Positions 38,148 through 51,312 of a stretch of DNA of 64,000 bases are shown piece after piece. Made by a program: the position numbers and the translations under genes. This DNA comes from Mortierella sp. BCC40632 (Eukaryota > Mortierellomycota > Mortierellomycetes > Mortierellales > Mortierellaceae), in contig WAEK01000016.1 in NCBI GenBank assembly GCA_011634665.1, positions 62,001 to 126,000 of the forward strand. The letters run 5' to 3'. Within the stretch, counting starts at the first letter, position 1. Every line of letters starts with the position of its first letter. The notes beneath the pieces are model-generated. The model was not told where the DNA came from and made no database searches. It saw only the letters and a program-made list of their open reading frames with translations.

Positions 38148-39420
38148 TGATTGGCCAGCGCCCCGGTCTTTCTCTCTCTCTTTCCTTTCTCTCTTCTCTT
38201 GAGAATCAGCTTGGCTAATCTCTCTCTCAAGGAAGGCATTCAGGAAGGTTTCCATATATATAATAATATAATATATATATATACGCCGACTCTTCCGCCT
38301 TTTTTTATCGCCCTCCTTATCGCCATCATCATCATGCACCTCCTGTCTGTCACCATCGCCTCAACTCATCCCCCTCAGCTACCCCCCATGTTTCCCTATG
38401 TTCGTCCGGGATTGTTGGCAACCCCGCCATCTTGTCCTCTCTTCTCTATTGCATTTTCGCCACTCATCAAATTTAGCACAGCCGTCTCTCATCCTACGCC
38501 CAAGTGCACTCTTTTGCCCAGGTACTACCTGTCGTTCCTTTAGTCTTCGTCGGCAGTGTAAGGCTGGACTGCTGGGAACGACCCATACAATCGCACAGAA
38601 CCCATTTGGTTACCTTTCAACTTCCTCTCACTCGCCTCCACGACAAAGTGTCCGTCTCTTTCCCCGCCTCCGTCCACTTACGGGAAGCGCCCATTCTACT
38701 TCGCCGCCGCACGGTGATCCTCTGGACCTCGGCCAGTCGTTGACCTGAACGCTTGGCTGCAGTCTGCCGAGCTCGCCGAGTTTTCCTGGGCGACCACAGA
38801 GCCGTCCTGACACCAACTCTGACACTGGCACCACTCACCCTCACGGGCGGTTCCCCTCGACAAGCGCCCCCGTCTTTTCTTACCTTCTTTCTTTCATTCT
38901 CTCTTTCTCTTTCTTTCCCTTTTCCTTTCCCTTTCTCTCTCTATCTCTCTCTCTTCATCCAGCCAACTGGTTTGCCTCACCATTTCTTCTCTGCGCCGGA
39001 CTGTCTGTCCGACCGCCCCTCGCTCCTCCCAACCACACGCCTGGGAAGCTGCACCCTGTCTCTTCTACCTCTTTGAACTAATATAATTAACTTACTCTTT
39101 TCCTTTCGCTCTTCATTCGCCCACCTACCCTCTGCCCGCTACAACTGACCGCGTTTGTTTGTGTATACATGCAGACATTCATCATCACCAGTATTGCCAG
39201 CCAGCTACTACCACCGCTGTCTCCATTCTGTTCATCCAACTCTGTAGTTCACTTACCGTCTCAAAGCTCACGCTTGGCCGAGTGAACAGACGATCTGCCC
39301 ATCTTGTCGACTCAACGAAACAGGACCAAGCGCCGTCCTTCGGCCACAGCTGCCAGACAGGCTAGCTCCGCCCACGACCCGTCCCCACCTGCTCTTCCTA
39401 CGCCTTTACCAACCATCACT

Positions 39421-40003
39421 ATGACAGCAATCGCTCCCCCACTACAACCTCTGCCCCAGTCGCAGTCACAGTCCCAGCCATACGCGGTCACATCGAACGG
39501 TGCTGTTGCTGCCGTTACTGACGAACCCATGCTCGAGCCAGGATCCTCAACTGGTTCGGGCAGCGGCGTCCCTGACTTTGTCAAAAAGCTCTACAGGTAA
39601 CTTTTCTCTCTCTCTCTCTCTCTCTTTTAATCAAGTGTCCCTTTTGTGTGTAACGGAAAAGAGAGAGAGAGAGAGAGAGAGGAAAAAAAAAAAAAAAAAA
39701 AAAAAAAACGGTCGCTGCGAAAGGAGAAGGACTGAAAAGAAGGGACCGAAGGAGGAGAGCAGACGCTAGTTTGAGCATGGCACATGGCCAGCCTTGATTC
39801 CTTTATTAGCTACATGTGTTAGGAAAGGGGGGAGTCCAACAGCCTTCCGACAGTGCAGCAATCTTCTCTGTCTACTTGACATTTCCTTTCCCTCTCCCCC
39901 TTCCCTCCTCGGTGTGTGTGTCGCAGAATGTACAGGGTTTTTCCTCTAGTGGTGTAGGATGCATCTGCAGCCACAGAGAAACAGAGAGAAGCTCTATCCC
40001 CTT

Positions 40004-40040
<37 letters not shown>

Positions 40041-42978
40041 TCCCCTAGTCCAAATACTTTATCATTTTAGAATGGCCTGGGTCCCCTGCCATACCCACAC
40101 ATCCCACATATCATTACTGCACCTCCCCCACAGACATTCTTGCCCCAACTTCACACGTGCCCTTCTATCCCTTCAATCTTGACCACACTGTATTTTTTTG
40201 TTCTGTTTTGTTTTTTTTATTAGAAAAGAAAGGGAGGAAAGGGGGCAATTACGTTTGTGCAGAATTCGTTCTGTTGGCTAATACATACGTTGTCGTTTGC
40301 ACCTGCGCGACCTGCAGAATGTTAGAAGAAAAGGAGCACGACTTGATAGTCTCATGGGGAAAGACAGGCGAGACTTTTGTGGTCAAGGAACCGAACGAGT
40401 TTGCCAAGTTGATCCTTCCAAAGCACTTTAAACACAATAACTTTGCGAGCTTTGTCCGCCAGCTCAACAAATATGACTTTCACAAGATCAAGACCACAGA
40501 AGACTCAGTCAAGCCGTATGGTGATCAAGTATGCGACGCAATACACACATACACACACACACACACACCGTCCGCTTACACATCCACACATACACGTGTC
40601 CATACGCAACACTTTTTCCGAGTCTATAGCATCTCACACTCTTCTTGATCTCTTCATTTCTTCATCTTAGGCTTGGGAGTTTCAACACCCGAAATTTCAA
40701 GTGGACAAACGAGATCTCCTCGAGGACATCAAGGTAAATTCCACTTGCCATTCTCACCCCATCTTTATAGATTGATACATCCATCGCCTCTAGAGAGCTG
40801 TCTTCATTGTCTGACAGCTTACTATTTTCTGCAATAGCGCAAGACTCCAAGCAACAAAAAGTCTCAATCTGTTGCGTCAGCCAACGCAATGGCGGATTGT
40901 CAGGCGTCGCTACCAGAGGAATACCAGGCCCAATTGGCACAAATGCAGTTGACCCAAACTCAAATGCAAGCAGAACTTGAACAATGTGAAGCAAGGATCA
41001 CTGCTCAGGAGCGGTTAATTCGACAACTCCTCACACTTGTTGGCGTTTCTTGTACAGGTAAAAAAAAAAAAAAAGACCACCAAGTCATCATTGGCGATAA
41101 TATACTTACTCTCCCCTTTGCAATGAAATTAGCGGATGGAACTCTTGTACGAACCGATTCAACTGATTCAAAGGATATTATCATGAGAACCGCATTTTCA
41201 CCATCGTCCAGTCCGTCGTCAAGCCCTCATCCACCACAGATGCAGCAGATGCAGCATGGCATGAATGGACTCCAAGTCGCCAACGGGGTACCCTTGACCC
41301 CTTCCTCGTCGCCCTCAGAAATGCATTCAGTCCTCTCGATACAGTCTCAGCAATGCTCCCCAGATGCAAAGACCATGGCTACTTCGGCTACTCAGGCCAT
41401 GTCCTCGTCCGGTCTCCATTTCACGCCGACTCAGCCCCAGCCTCATATCCAGTCAGGTGCACCTACAACAACCGTAGCCTATAGTCGAGAGTTGTACCAT
41501 CTTCCCATGATGTGTCAGGATCCAGGTCTAGGTCTCCCTACCATCTCTTTGAGCCATCTCACAGCAAAGAGACAAGCTGAGAACGCGAAGGGAACAAGAT
41601 CCAAGGCTGCTGCGGCTCGAGCACGGATTGCGGCCCAGAAGCAGGAAGAAAAACGACAAAAGACCTTGCAACAAGAACAAGAGCAACAGCAGCAACAAAA
41701 GCAAGAACAGCAAAAACAGGACCAACAGGTTCAATACCTGACAGAGGTGATGAATCACGATAATAGCAACATGATTGTCCATCGAACTTCAAGCTCGAAC
41801 TCGACAACTCCTACTTGGACTATGCCTCCCAAGGTGCTCTTGGTCGAGGATGATGACACCTGTCGACGATTGAGTGCAAGGCTCTTGCAAATCTTTGGAT
41901 GTCCTTTTGATGTAGCAGAAGATGGCGTGGCAGCTGTTGGCAAGATGAGCCATCAAAAATACGATATTGTTCTGATGGTAAGTTCAAATATCGTGGTTGT
42001 TGTTGTTGTTGTTGTTTAGCCCTACTTGATTTATTTTACGGAATGACATTTTCTGACAACAGAACCCTTCTCTCCCTCCCTCCCTCCCTCTCAAATCATC
42101 AGGATATCATGATGCCCAAATTGGATGGAATTTCTGCGACAAGTCAGATCCGACAGTTTGACATGATGACACCCATCATCAGTATGACCTCCAACACCAC
42201 TACAAACGATATTTTGACTTATTTTGCGACAGGCATGAACGATATTCTGGCCAAACCCTTCTCAAAGGCTGGATTGCTCAACATGCTTGAAAAGCATTGT
42301 CAACATCTCCGGTACATCAAATTGAGCCCTCAGCTATTGGCTAACTCTACCCTGGGATCCTCATCGGGCTCTTCGTCGTCTCCATTGAGCTTACTTGGCT
42401 CTGGAGCAGTTGATATGTCAGGAGGTGCGCTGGCCATTGGAACAAATATCAACCGTCTGCATGTCATGTATCGAACCATTGATAGCGACTTTAGCAATAG
42501 TAGAAATGATGGTGGGTCCGATGGACAGGATACGAACAACACGAACGGAATCATTGAGTTGCCAATGGACGGCTATAACGGACAGAATCAGGAGACGCTT
42601 CAGCTTGTCAATGGTGAAAAGCAATGCCCTAGTGATAGGACAACCTCATCTATTTCAACTAATCCATCACAACAGCGACAACAACAGCCGAGGACCGCTA
42701 TGGAATCCATGGGTCTTGGACTGAATATTGGAATGGGGGTTATGATGTCTATGCTTGATAACTCTAATGGTAATAACATGGGTTCTGGCGGAGAGAACAC
42801 TATGTTTGGATCTTCAGTCAACGGATCACAGCCACAGCAACAGTCGCTCCAGAATGGGCTAAAGAATGGAATGGATGCTGGAGATGTAAGTGAAAATGCC
42901 CAGAACACGCACTCACAACATCTCCAGAATCATCACCACCCACACATGCCTCATTCCCAGCAACAGCAACAGCAACAA

Positions 42979-43067
<89 letters not shown>

Positions 43068-43122
43068 ACAACAACAACAACAGCAACAACAACAACAACA
43101 GCAACAACAACAACAGCAACAA

Positions 43123-43157
<35 letters not shown>

Positions 43158-43926
43158 TCATCAACAGATGCAACGCCAGGCACAAATGATGGGAATGCAC
43201 CATCGGAATACTCTTTCATCGACTCTGCCCGCAGGAGCAACGATGAACCCAATGTCCACGATACCTGATACTACCACCCAGGTCTCTTCAGGGATGATCT
43301 CACCACCGCTTTCAATGAGCGGTAGTAGTGCTGGCGGATCCGCTGCCTCATCTGCTTCATCTTCGTTGTCCACTGCCCCATTGATGTCGTATCCGTTTGG
43401 ACTGCCTTCTCAACAACAGAAGCCTCAACAGCCGCCTCAACCACAGCAACAGCAACAGCAACAACATCAGACGTTGCCTTTTCATCATGGAGCGAGTCAA
43501 GGTCCCACGACACTGACACTCATGCCATCAATCAAACCCGAGACGATGCAACTAAACCAGGCCCCAGGGTTTGCGGGTTCTCATCCACATCATACCCACA
43601 CGACACCACAACAGCAAGCGTGCTTCCAGTCACCGTCCCAAGCACCTCTTTCGCAGGGTCATTTGTCGATGCCACCTCGCCCTCCACCTCCACATGCAAA
43701 TGGACATGCTCATGCTCATCCTCCTCATGGCCAACCGTTGAACTTGGGGATGGGGATGAGTATGGGTATGTCTATGGGTCTTGGGGGTGGACTAGATCCC
43801 ACGACAGGAGGAGCGGCAGGACCAGGGATGGATCCGATGAGTCTTGGGCAAGCCATGGGTCCGGCCTCGGCCGGAAATAGCAACGGAGGTCGACGGAAAC
43901 GACCAAAGTTGGAGTCCTTGGAATGA
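39421..43926 (+). CDS. SKN7: Skn7/Prr1-type response regulator transcription factor
   Basis: Nuclear response regulator that combines an HSF-type DNA-binding domain with a receiver domain; in fungi it takes phosphate from Ypd1 and drives oxidative-stress and cell-wall genes. Exons: 39421-39596, 40318-40528, 40671-40733, 40838-41057, 41133-41977 and 42103-43926, giving 1,112 residues. The HSF domain covers about 46-150 (FVKKLYRMLEE, then [15 protein letters not shown]). A coiled coil rich in Gln follows at about 165-210. The receiver domain is at about 460-580: VLLVEDDD, phosphoacceptor LMDIMMP (Asp 506, first residue of the last exon) and KPFSK. A tract of 66 uninterrupted glutamines and a Gln/Pro/Gly/Met-rich tail to a basic GGRRKRPK end follow. 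The start is the first ATG in frame with the HSF domain. The candidate intron 41058-41132 has no stop and is a multiple of three, so a 1,137-residue unspliced form is possible. Confidence 0.94.
42958..43155 (+). repeat. CAG/CAA tract encoding 66 glutamines
   Basis: 198 bp of mixed CAG and CAA codons, without interruption, within the last SKN7 exon after the receiver domain. Antisense frames read as poly-Leu and poly-Val and are not genes. Confidence 0.97.
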
Positions 43927-44379
<453 letters not shown>

Positions 44380-47300
44380 TTATCGTGACCGATGGTGATA
44401 CTGCAATTGCAGATCCTTGAACATGGCCTTGGCAGCGAGCTTGGCAGGAACACCCCGTAACTTGTGGACATACCCCGCTGCAGTCCCTGTTGATGTTGTA
44501 GCTGTCGCTGCGGTCGTGGGGACTGATACGGGCCCTGTCCGAGCAATTGAAGAAGTAGAAGAATTTCCAACGACCAAAGAAGGCAAAGTCGGTAGAGACT
44601 TGTTCTCATATCCATGACTAAAATCTCCATTGGATGACTTTTTTTCTTGCTTGATCTTTACAGGATTCTTTTCTTCTTTGACCTTGGTAAACTTTAACGT
44701 TCCCTTTTCATCCAGTTCAATAGGATCACCATTGACCATCGAGCCTTTAGCTCCTCCTGTAACTACCCCCTCATCCTCGTCAACATCCATATCTGCTTGG
44801 TCATCGTACCCAATATCCAACATGATGGTCATCATGGACTCATTCAATTGCGAATAATCCCGCTTGATGACCTCAATCACCTCTTCCAATCGGATAAAAT
44901 ACACCTCGCTCATCAAAAACTTTTGTTTTTCATGCTCCTTCAACCGACTCATCGCCGTCGTGGCCGTCGTCCAAGAAGAGAATTGGCATTCGGCGGGCAG
45001 GACTTCAAAGTTCAACTTGACGGCGGCCGCACATCGATCGGAAATCATGGACGACAATGGGGACCAAAGTCGCGCCTTTTCACGTTTGGTGATTAATCGT
45101 CGGTACAAATGGGGGTATCGGGCAAACAACGTGCCAGGCCCGAGTCCCAATAACAACTGGACTTGACGATCCACCACACAGAAATGTTGTTGCTGTTGTT
45201 GCTGTTGTGCTCCTGTCATCTTTTCCTCGACCTTGGATGCTACAGCATGATGGTGATCCTCCTCAGTACTGTCCCCATTAAGCTGAACCGTGTACAGAGG
45301 AAGATACCGCTGAGCGTCTTGGACGCATCGCATCGACGGTGGCTTCTCAATCACTTCTTCCTTTTTAACAGTAAGCAAAGTCGTTGACGTCGTTGACGTC
45401 GTTGTCGTTGTTGTCGTTGTTGTCGCTGTCGCTGTCGCCGTCCCGGATACTGCTACTGTCGTTCCTGCTGTCGTTGCAGGAGCCATGCTCGTGCTTGCAG
45501 GTGAGGAAGCTGGACGAACGGGAGCCCGCTCCCGTGCCCCAGATTTGGTGGGGGGTCTCGTGACCGATTCTGATGACACTACCGTAGATCCACTCTGAGA
45601 CAACTCGGAATTCTTACTACTGCCATGACGTTCTTCATTCATCGTCGTTGGTGTCGTCGGCAGAGTAGATGCCGTGGTCGTGGTCGTGGTTGTGGCCGCA
45701 GGAGTCAAGGAGGCTCCCAGCTTCCCACTCGTCATTGTTGTCACCGCCATCGTTGTTCCTGCTACTGACGTTGGCTCAGAAATAGAGTCGGTTGTGCTGC
45801 TTGTCTTTGCCTTTTTCCGAGACGCCGTTGTATCCGCTTCAGAGCCCGTGCTAACTAGCTCCGTACTTGACTTGGACGTGGAAGAAGCAGTCGGTAACGA
45901 GCCCGTGCTCTTTTGACGGTAATGTCGATGCGGCGCAGTCGGCGACGGCATCGAGTTCACTAGCTTGAGCTCTTCCACAAATTTCTGGTAACCGCTTGCC
46001 GATGTGAAGCTCTGACTGCTACGTTTCCGGCTCTTGAGTGAACCAATAGTCTCGCTATCCAGGGACCCAGAGGCTACCTGGGCAGGTAAGGATTTAGGAG
46101 GCCCCAAACTTGCTCCCGCTCCTGTTCCTGAGGTCACTGGGACAGACGATAAGGAAGCTCCTGGGGATGAGGGGGATGTTGACGAAGATGACTCAGTCAA
46201 TGGAGGCGAGATGGATGCTACTGTTGATCCTGGAATCTGGCCATGAACCGACACTGGCCGAGAAGATGAAATACTGGTCCTTGTTCCCAAAGACTGTGTT
46301 TGCGATCGATCCTTGGACAGGGCTGGTGTCGAGGCCACACGACGGAGCTCTTCCGTCCTACTAGATAGGCTGCCGCTGCCACCCAAAGGTCGGAAGGATG
46401 ATGGCCCGTCATCCTCCCGTTCTTTCTTAATCTTAACTTTTCCACCATATGAATCCGAGGATCGTTCCGTCTCTCGACGTTTCTTACTCGCGCCCGAGAA
46501 TGGTTTCGAATCTGATTCGTCTTGTTGAGAGGTAGGCTGGGCAGAGATGGAGCTAGAGGTCGAGATGGATCTCGAGTGGAGCTTTTGTTTCTTAAGCGGG
46601 GCCATGATCACCTCGCCGTTCACATCCGAGTTGCTGCGTGGTCTCGCCACAGATACTGGAGGCGCCGGCGCCGCCGCTGTTGATGAAGCTGTTGATACTG
46701 CTGCTGTGGATGATGTCGTTGTGGTTGGAGGGTTGGACAATGACGAACTTGGCCAAGTACCCTTCTTGTCCTCTAATTCTCTACGCTCGAAGTCTTTCCG
46801 TTTTGCTTTAGCCGATATCCTGTCAGAATCTTCGTCATCACTAGCACGGCTCGTCTTTCTTTCCTTGTGCCTTGGCGAATCCGATGCTATTTAGAAAAAA
46901 GTGGATAAAGAAAGTGGATTAGACAAAATAATAATAATAATAATAAGTTTTCGAGTGCATTAAACCCAACCTAGAAGGGAAAAGGCAAATAGGGTAAAGC
47001 CATACTTTCCAACGACTGCGATAGCCGCTTTTTACTCTTTTCTTTCATATTCTTCTCAGCCTGCTCCTGAGAGAAGGAAGAGGGAGAGGCTCTCAGGAGT
47101 GTCTGGATCTCTGTATCCTTTAATGACACCAGATCCAAACACGTCCGCTTCTTCGAGTCCCGTAGATTCGTCAAGGCATTGTTTTGCAACAGTAACCGGA
47201 CAGCATCCGTATGGTGTTGTCGGACAGCATCGTGAAGCGCTGTACACTTGGCATGGTCCTGTGCATTCACATCACTTCCATATGCCAATAGAAGAACCAT

Positions 47301-50009
47301 CACTTCTGTGTTCCCGGCCTTAGCTGCCAAATGAAGAGGTGTCCGTCCATCATGATCCACTGGGCTCGACTCGACACCTCCTTCGAGCATCGTCCCTACC
47401 ATCTCAATGTCACCATTCTCGGCCCAATGATGCAGTTGAGTCCGCCCTTCTGAATCTCTTGATCGAGGATCTATCCGGAATCGGTCACTGAGAGATCGTT
47501 GAACTGTTCGTCGAGCCGTTTGACTAGGTCGATCCATATCGGAGTCTGAGCCACTCCTGTCTTCAGATCGTGTGCTTCGATGTCGTGTACTTGATCCTTT
47601 ACTGCTCCGGATACTCGACTTGACCGTCGTGGAAACGCCCGATGTCTCGGATGTGGGTCGCTTAGCATGTCCATGATGCATATCATTTGTGGACCTCGTG
47701 GGTCTTGAGTCAGGGTCATTCTCCTCTTCCTTGGCAAACGCCTGCTTAGACCGTTTCTTGGCCCGCCGTTTTTCTTCCATCTGCTCCTGCATTCGGATGG
47801 TTGAAAGAAGCTGTTGCATCTTGCGTTCATCGCGCGATAGATGCGCATGCGCTGGCTTGTCCTCGCCTGCACTCCGGCCCTCATCACTCATGTTGGCGTC
47901 GACACTATCCTCCTTGTATGACTTTCTATTATATCTCTTGGAATTCGTAACTCCAGCGCCCTTCCCTGATATTGATCCTCGCTGAGTTGAAGGAGTTGAC
48001 TTGGAGTTGTAGGCGACCACACAGACCGTCGTGTTGGGAACGGGCTTTTTCGTCCCCCTGGCACCATTCTCCAATAGATACAGAATGCCCTCATGCTCAG
48101 AGACATCGCATGGTTTCTCGCCTTTGGAATTCTTTAGGTCTGGGTTAGCGCCATACTCAAGAAGAAGTTGAACAACATCTTCGTGTTCATTCTCGGCAGC
48201 ATCGTGTAGTGCCGTGTCATTTTCATGACCGAATGCATTAGGATTCGCGCCCTTGGAGAGTAAGAGTTCCACAATCTCCGTATGTCCCGCAAGGGCCGCC
48301 TCATGAAGTGGTGTCCATTGAGCATGATCGCGAGCATTGATGTCGGCGCCCTGGCTGACAAGATCCGTGGCATTGTCAAGTGATCCGGACGAACACGCTC
48401 GATGAAGTAATGTTTGACCGGCCTGGTTTCTTCCTGTTAACATAGTAATCAGCGCTTGTCGTCGCTGCAAGAGACTAATAACTTCATCGTCCTCAGCAAC
48501 ATCGATCGGAATAATGCCTTTTGCGTTTTTAGCCAGTACATTGGCACCATGTGCAATCAACAACTTGACCACCTCAACATGACCATTCTGAGCGGCATCG
48601 TGCAGGGGGGTATCCAAATGTCCTCCAGGCGCATTTACGTCCGCGTGGTGCTGAATCAATAGCTCCGCCACCTTTTCATGTCCTGTTACGCATGCTTCAT
48701 GTAAGGGTGTCCAGTCTGCATTGTCCCGGTCGCTCACTTGTGCCCCTGCTTCGATCAACTTTTTGCAAATATCATACTCGCCAATCGCCGTATACTTGAA
48801 GAGTTGTGTTCGGCCGGATCGATCCCGTTTTCCGATATTTACAAAGTCGGGCTGCTTGACCTTTTTCTTCAATGGTGGTGCGTCACAGTTGGCGGGTGAC
48901 TGGACCTCATCAATATCCATTCGTGTAGAGTCATCATGGGTCGAGATTTTAGGACTCGACCCGTTAAATCTGGGAGAGGTCGGTGATGTTGGAGAGGTTG
49001 ACATAAGTGACTTCTTAGGCTCTTTTTTCAATTTGGGAGGACGACCAGGTCGACGCTTGACAGTGGTAACATCGCGCTCCTGAGGTCGTCCTTGTTCCTT
49101 GACCTTTTCCGGTTCACGGTCTAGTTTCTTTTCCTTATCCTGTCCCTGGTCCTGATCGCCCTCGCTGTCAGAGGTGTCTGACTGTATCCGACGACGATTA
49201 TTCTTAGGCCTTGATTTGCCTTTACGAATCGGTTTCCTAGGCTTCTTGATCCTGGCCTGGATTCGATCATCATCCGTGCTTGAAGAATCATGATGGTGAC
49301 GACGATGTTGACTATCCTCTGAATCAGCGTTCTCATCGTAATCCGTACCTTCGCCTAGACTAGGCTTTTCGTCCCCATCATCCTTGTCCATGTCATGATC
49401 GCTATCACTAACGCTGGAGACACTACTGAGATCCGATAATTCTGACCCTCCAAAATCGCTAAGTGCTCCGTCCATGGAATCCGAGGACGCCCTAGTAGCG
49501 AGACCTGACCCTTTGGGGCCGCTAATTGGTCCAGAGCCTGATGTTGTTTTCGATTCTTTGGTCAAAGTCGGGTCAGACGACGAGGTTGCTGCAGTCACCT
49601 GTTTAATAGAAGGTGTTCCTTGACGAGCTTCTGTTGACGACCCTGACAAAGGGGAAGATCCATTGGCAGCGAGCAGCTGGTCGGGCTTTTCAGTGGCGAC
49701 AGAAGACTCCTTCTTAATATGAACTGGCGTCCCATGTGATGAAGAGGAGACAGGTGGCGACGATGCCTTTGGTGGGATAGACTCTGTCTTGGTGGACGAC
49801 GACGATGATGATGATGATGATGATGACGATGTTTGGGTGACAGGGGCGGGGTCCTTTGACGTGAGCGTAGTTCCAGCATCAGTGCCCAGATAAGAGAACA
49901 CAGGATTAGAGATGGTCTTCCCGTTTGTCATCATGATTGGCAGGTAGTGGTGAGAGTTCTGAGCGATGCCTGCGGAGGAGCCTAGTCGAGAGACAGCCCC
50001 ATTTTCCAT
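44380..50009 (-). CDS. Ankyrin-repeat nuclear protein, Hos4/ANKRD11-like
   Basis: Large, probably nuclear, scaffold of 1,836 residues in two exons (50009-47006 and 46886-44380; donor GTATGG, phase 1). Residues 1 to about 380 are Ser-rich and then acidic and basic, with an AT-hook-like RRPGRPPK at about 318-326. Ankyrin block 1 spans about 390-660 with repeated TPLHEA and TALHDAA cores. A charged linker follows, then ankyrin block 2 at about 850-985. The second exon is Ser/Thr-rich, then ends in a conserved-looking domain around the segment QVQLLLGLGPGTLF. The first ankyrin block most resembles those of yeast Hos4 (Set3 histone deacetylase complex) and animal ANKRD11/12; the chromatin role is inferred from that and the AT-hook. 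The two halves are one gene: exon 2 has no ATG near its open-frame start and the splice keeps frame. An AG lies just before the chosen ATG, so an upstream exon is possible. Confidence 0.78.
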
Positions 50010-50167
50010 CCTGAGTCGAGAACCTAGTGTGTGGATGAAACAGGGCAGGGCATCTTAATTATCGCTGGCTCTGTAACACTTCTTTTTCTTTTCTTATGTT
50101 CGTCTGAGCTGAGTATTAGAGTGTACTGGGGAAGCAAGTGAAAACTTCCTCATTTCCACCCTTCGCT

Positions 50168-50201
<34 letters not shown>

Positions 50202-50998
50202 TCCGCAATGGACATACGTTCGCTCGGCGCACTTGGCTGGGTGGTAGTACACGGGTCCCGAGTATGGACAAAAGTCTGTCCTGAGTGATCGTCAGTCTCC
50301 GTGCAGGCCGGTGGGTGCTGGCGGACGCACGAGTCCTTGCTGTTACTTGTCCTCTGTTCAGTCAATGCCGATGATGGTGATGATGATAAAAAGTCCTAGC
50401 CTTTTCTCCTGTTTTTTCCTGTGGCAGTAAAGTGCTGTCTGAAAATCCGATGGGTCAAGTTCCCTTTCCTGATTATCTTGCTCTGGGAATAAAACTCCCG
50501 GCCACGAAAGCGGTGATGGTACGAAACACTAAAGTCTGGGAGAACGAACGAGGATAAGCATCGGTGTTAGTGCATCTGGGTCTTCCTTGAATTTTTTTTT
50601 TTTTTTTTTTTTTTTTGTTTTTCCTGTTTTTCCTTCTTTGTTATAGTGAGAAGACGGTGAAAAGAAAGGCTGCGTGTGTCATGTCTCTAAGCTCCATGCT
50701 TTTCCCACAGAGCGATTGAAGTCTGCGTCGAGGCCACCGTCTCGCGAGTACAGGGAAAAAAAGTATCCAAACTCTGTCTGAGGCCTGACGGTGTGCACTG
50801 GGCGATAAGAATAGAATGGAGCGAGAGAGAGAGAGAGAGAAAAGGACCGTCATGGAGGTCCAGTCCGGCTCGGGCTGGCTGCAAGAGAGAAAGAAAGAGA
50901 CAGAGAGACAAAGAGAGAGAGGGGGAGAAAGAGAGACAGAGAGAGGGAACAAGTTGCCCCGCCCGCAGCTGCGAGCAATATGGGAGCAGAGCGAGCAA

Positions 50999-51029
<31 letters not shown>

Positions 51030-51273
51030 CCTGTTGTATGAGTCAAGGGATGAAGACTCCGGACGGATTGATGATGAACAAGTTAGGGTGAACGGGAAAG
51101 ATGGATGGCGGGGACAGGCCAAGGGTTAAAAGAGAGAAACGCGGGGGGGAAGGGGAAAAAGAACGATTCAACCAGCAAGCCAGCGAAAAAGAGAAGAGAC
51201 AGAGATCAAGATCCCAACAGAGGAGAGTGCCGAAAGCGTGCGTGGAGAGAGAAAGGGGAGAGAGAATATATAT

Positions 51274-51312
<39 letters not shown>

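Larger units (their letters stand above)
34479..39420. other. 4.9-kb divergent spacer between kinase and SKN7 genes
   Basis: Both flanking genes start here and point outward, so the spacer must hold both promoters and leaders. It contains (GA)n at about 34831-34894, a GGGAAA hexanucleotide array at about 37269-37345 leading into GA repeats to about 37373, (CT)n at about 38096-38142, A runs near 36441-36462 and 36992-37011, and a short tandem CTGGGCACTGGG-like block near 36165-36215. The final 1.1 kb before the SKN7 ATG is strongly pyrimidine-rich on the plus strand, as in a fungal promoter or long leader. No convincing exon was seen on either strand. Confidence 0.6.

Noticed and set aside
39304..39420. 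An earlier start for SKN7 at 39304
   Set aside because: The codon there is TTG; the first ATG in frame is 39421.
42913..43252. Poly-Leu and poly-Val frames on the minus strand
   Set aside because: They are the antisense of the CAG/CAA tract in SKN7.
44380..46740. A separate 786-residue gene
   Set aside because: Its frame begins at a TTG, extends upstream to a splice acceptor at 46888-46887, and joins the ankyrin exon in phase, so it is the second exon of one gene.
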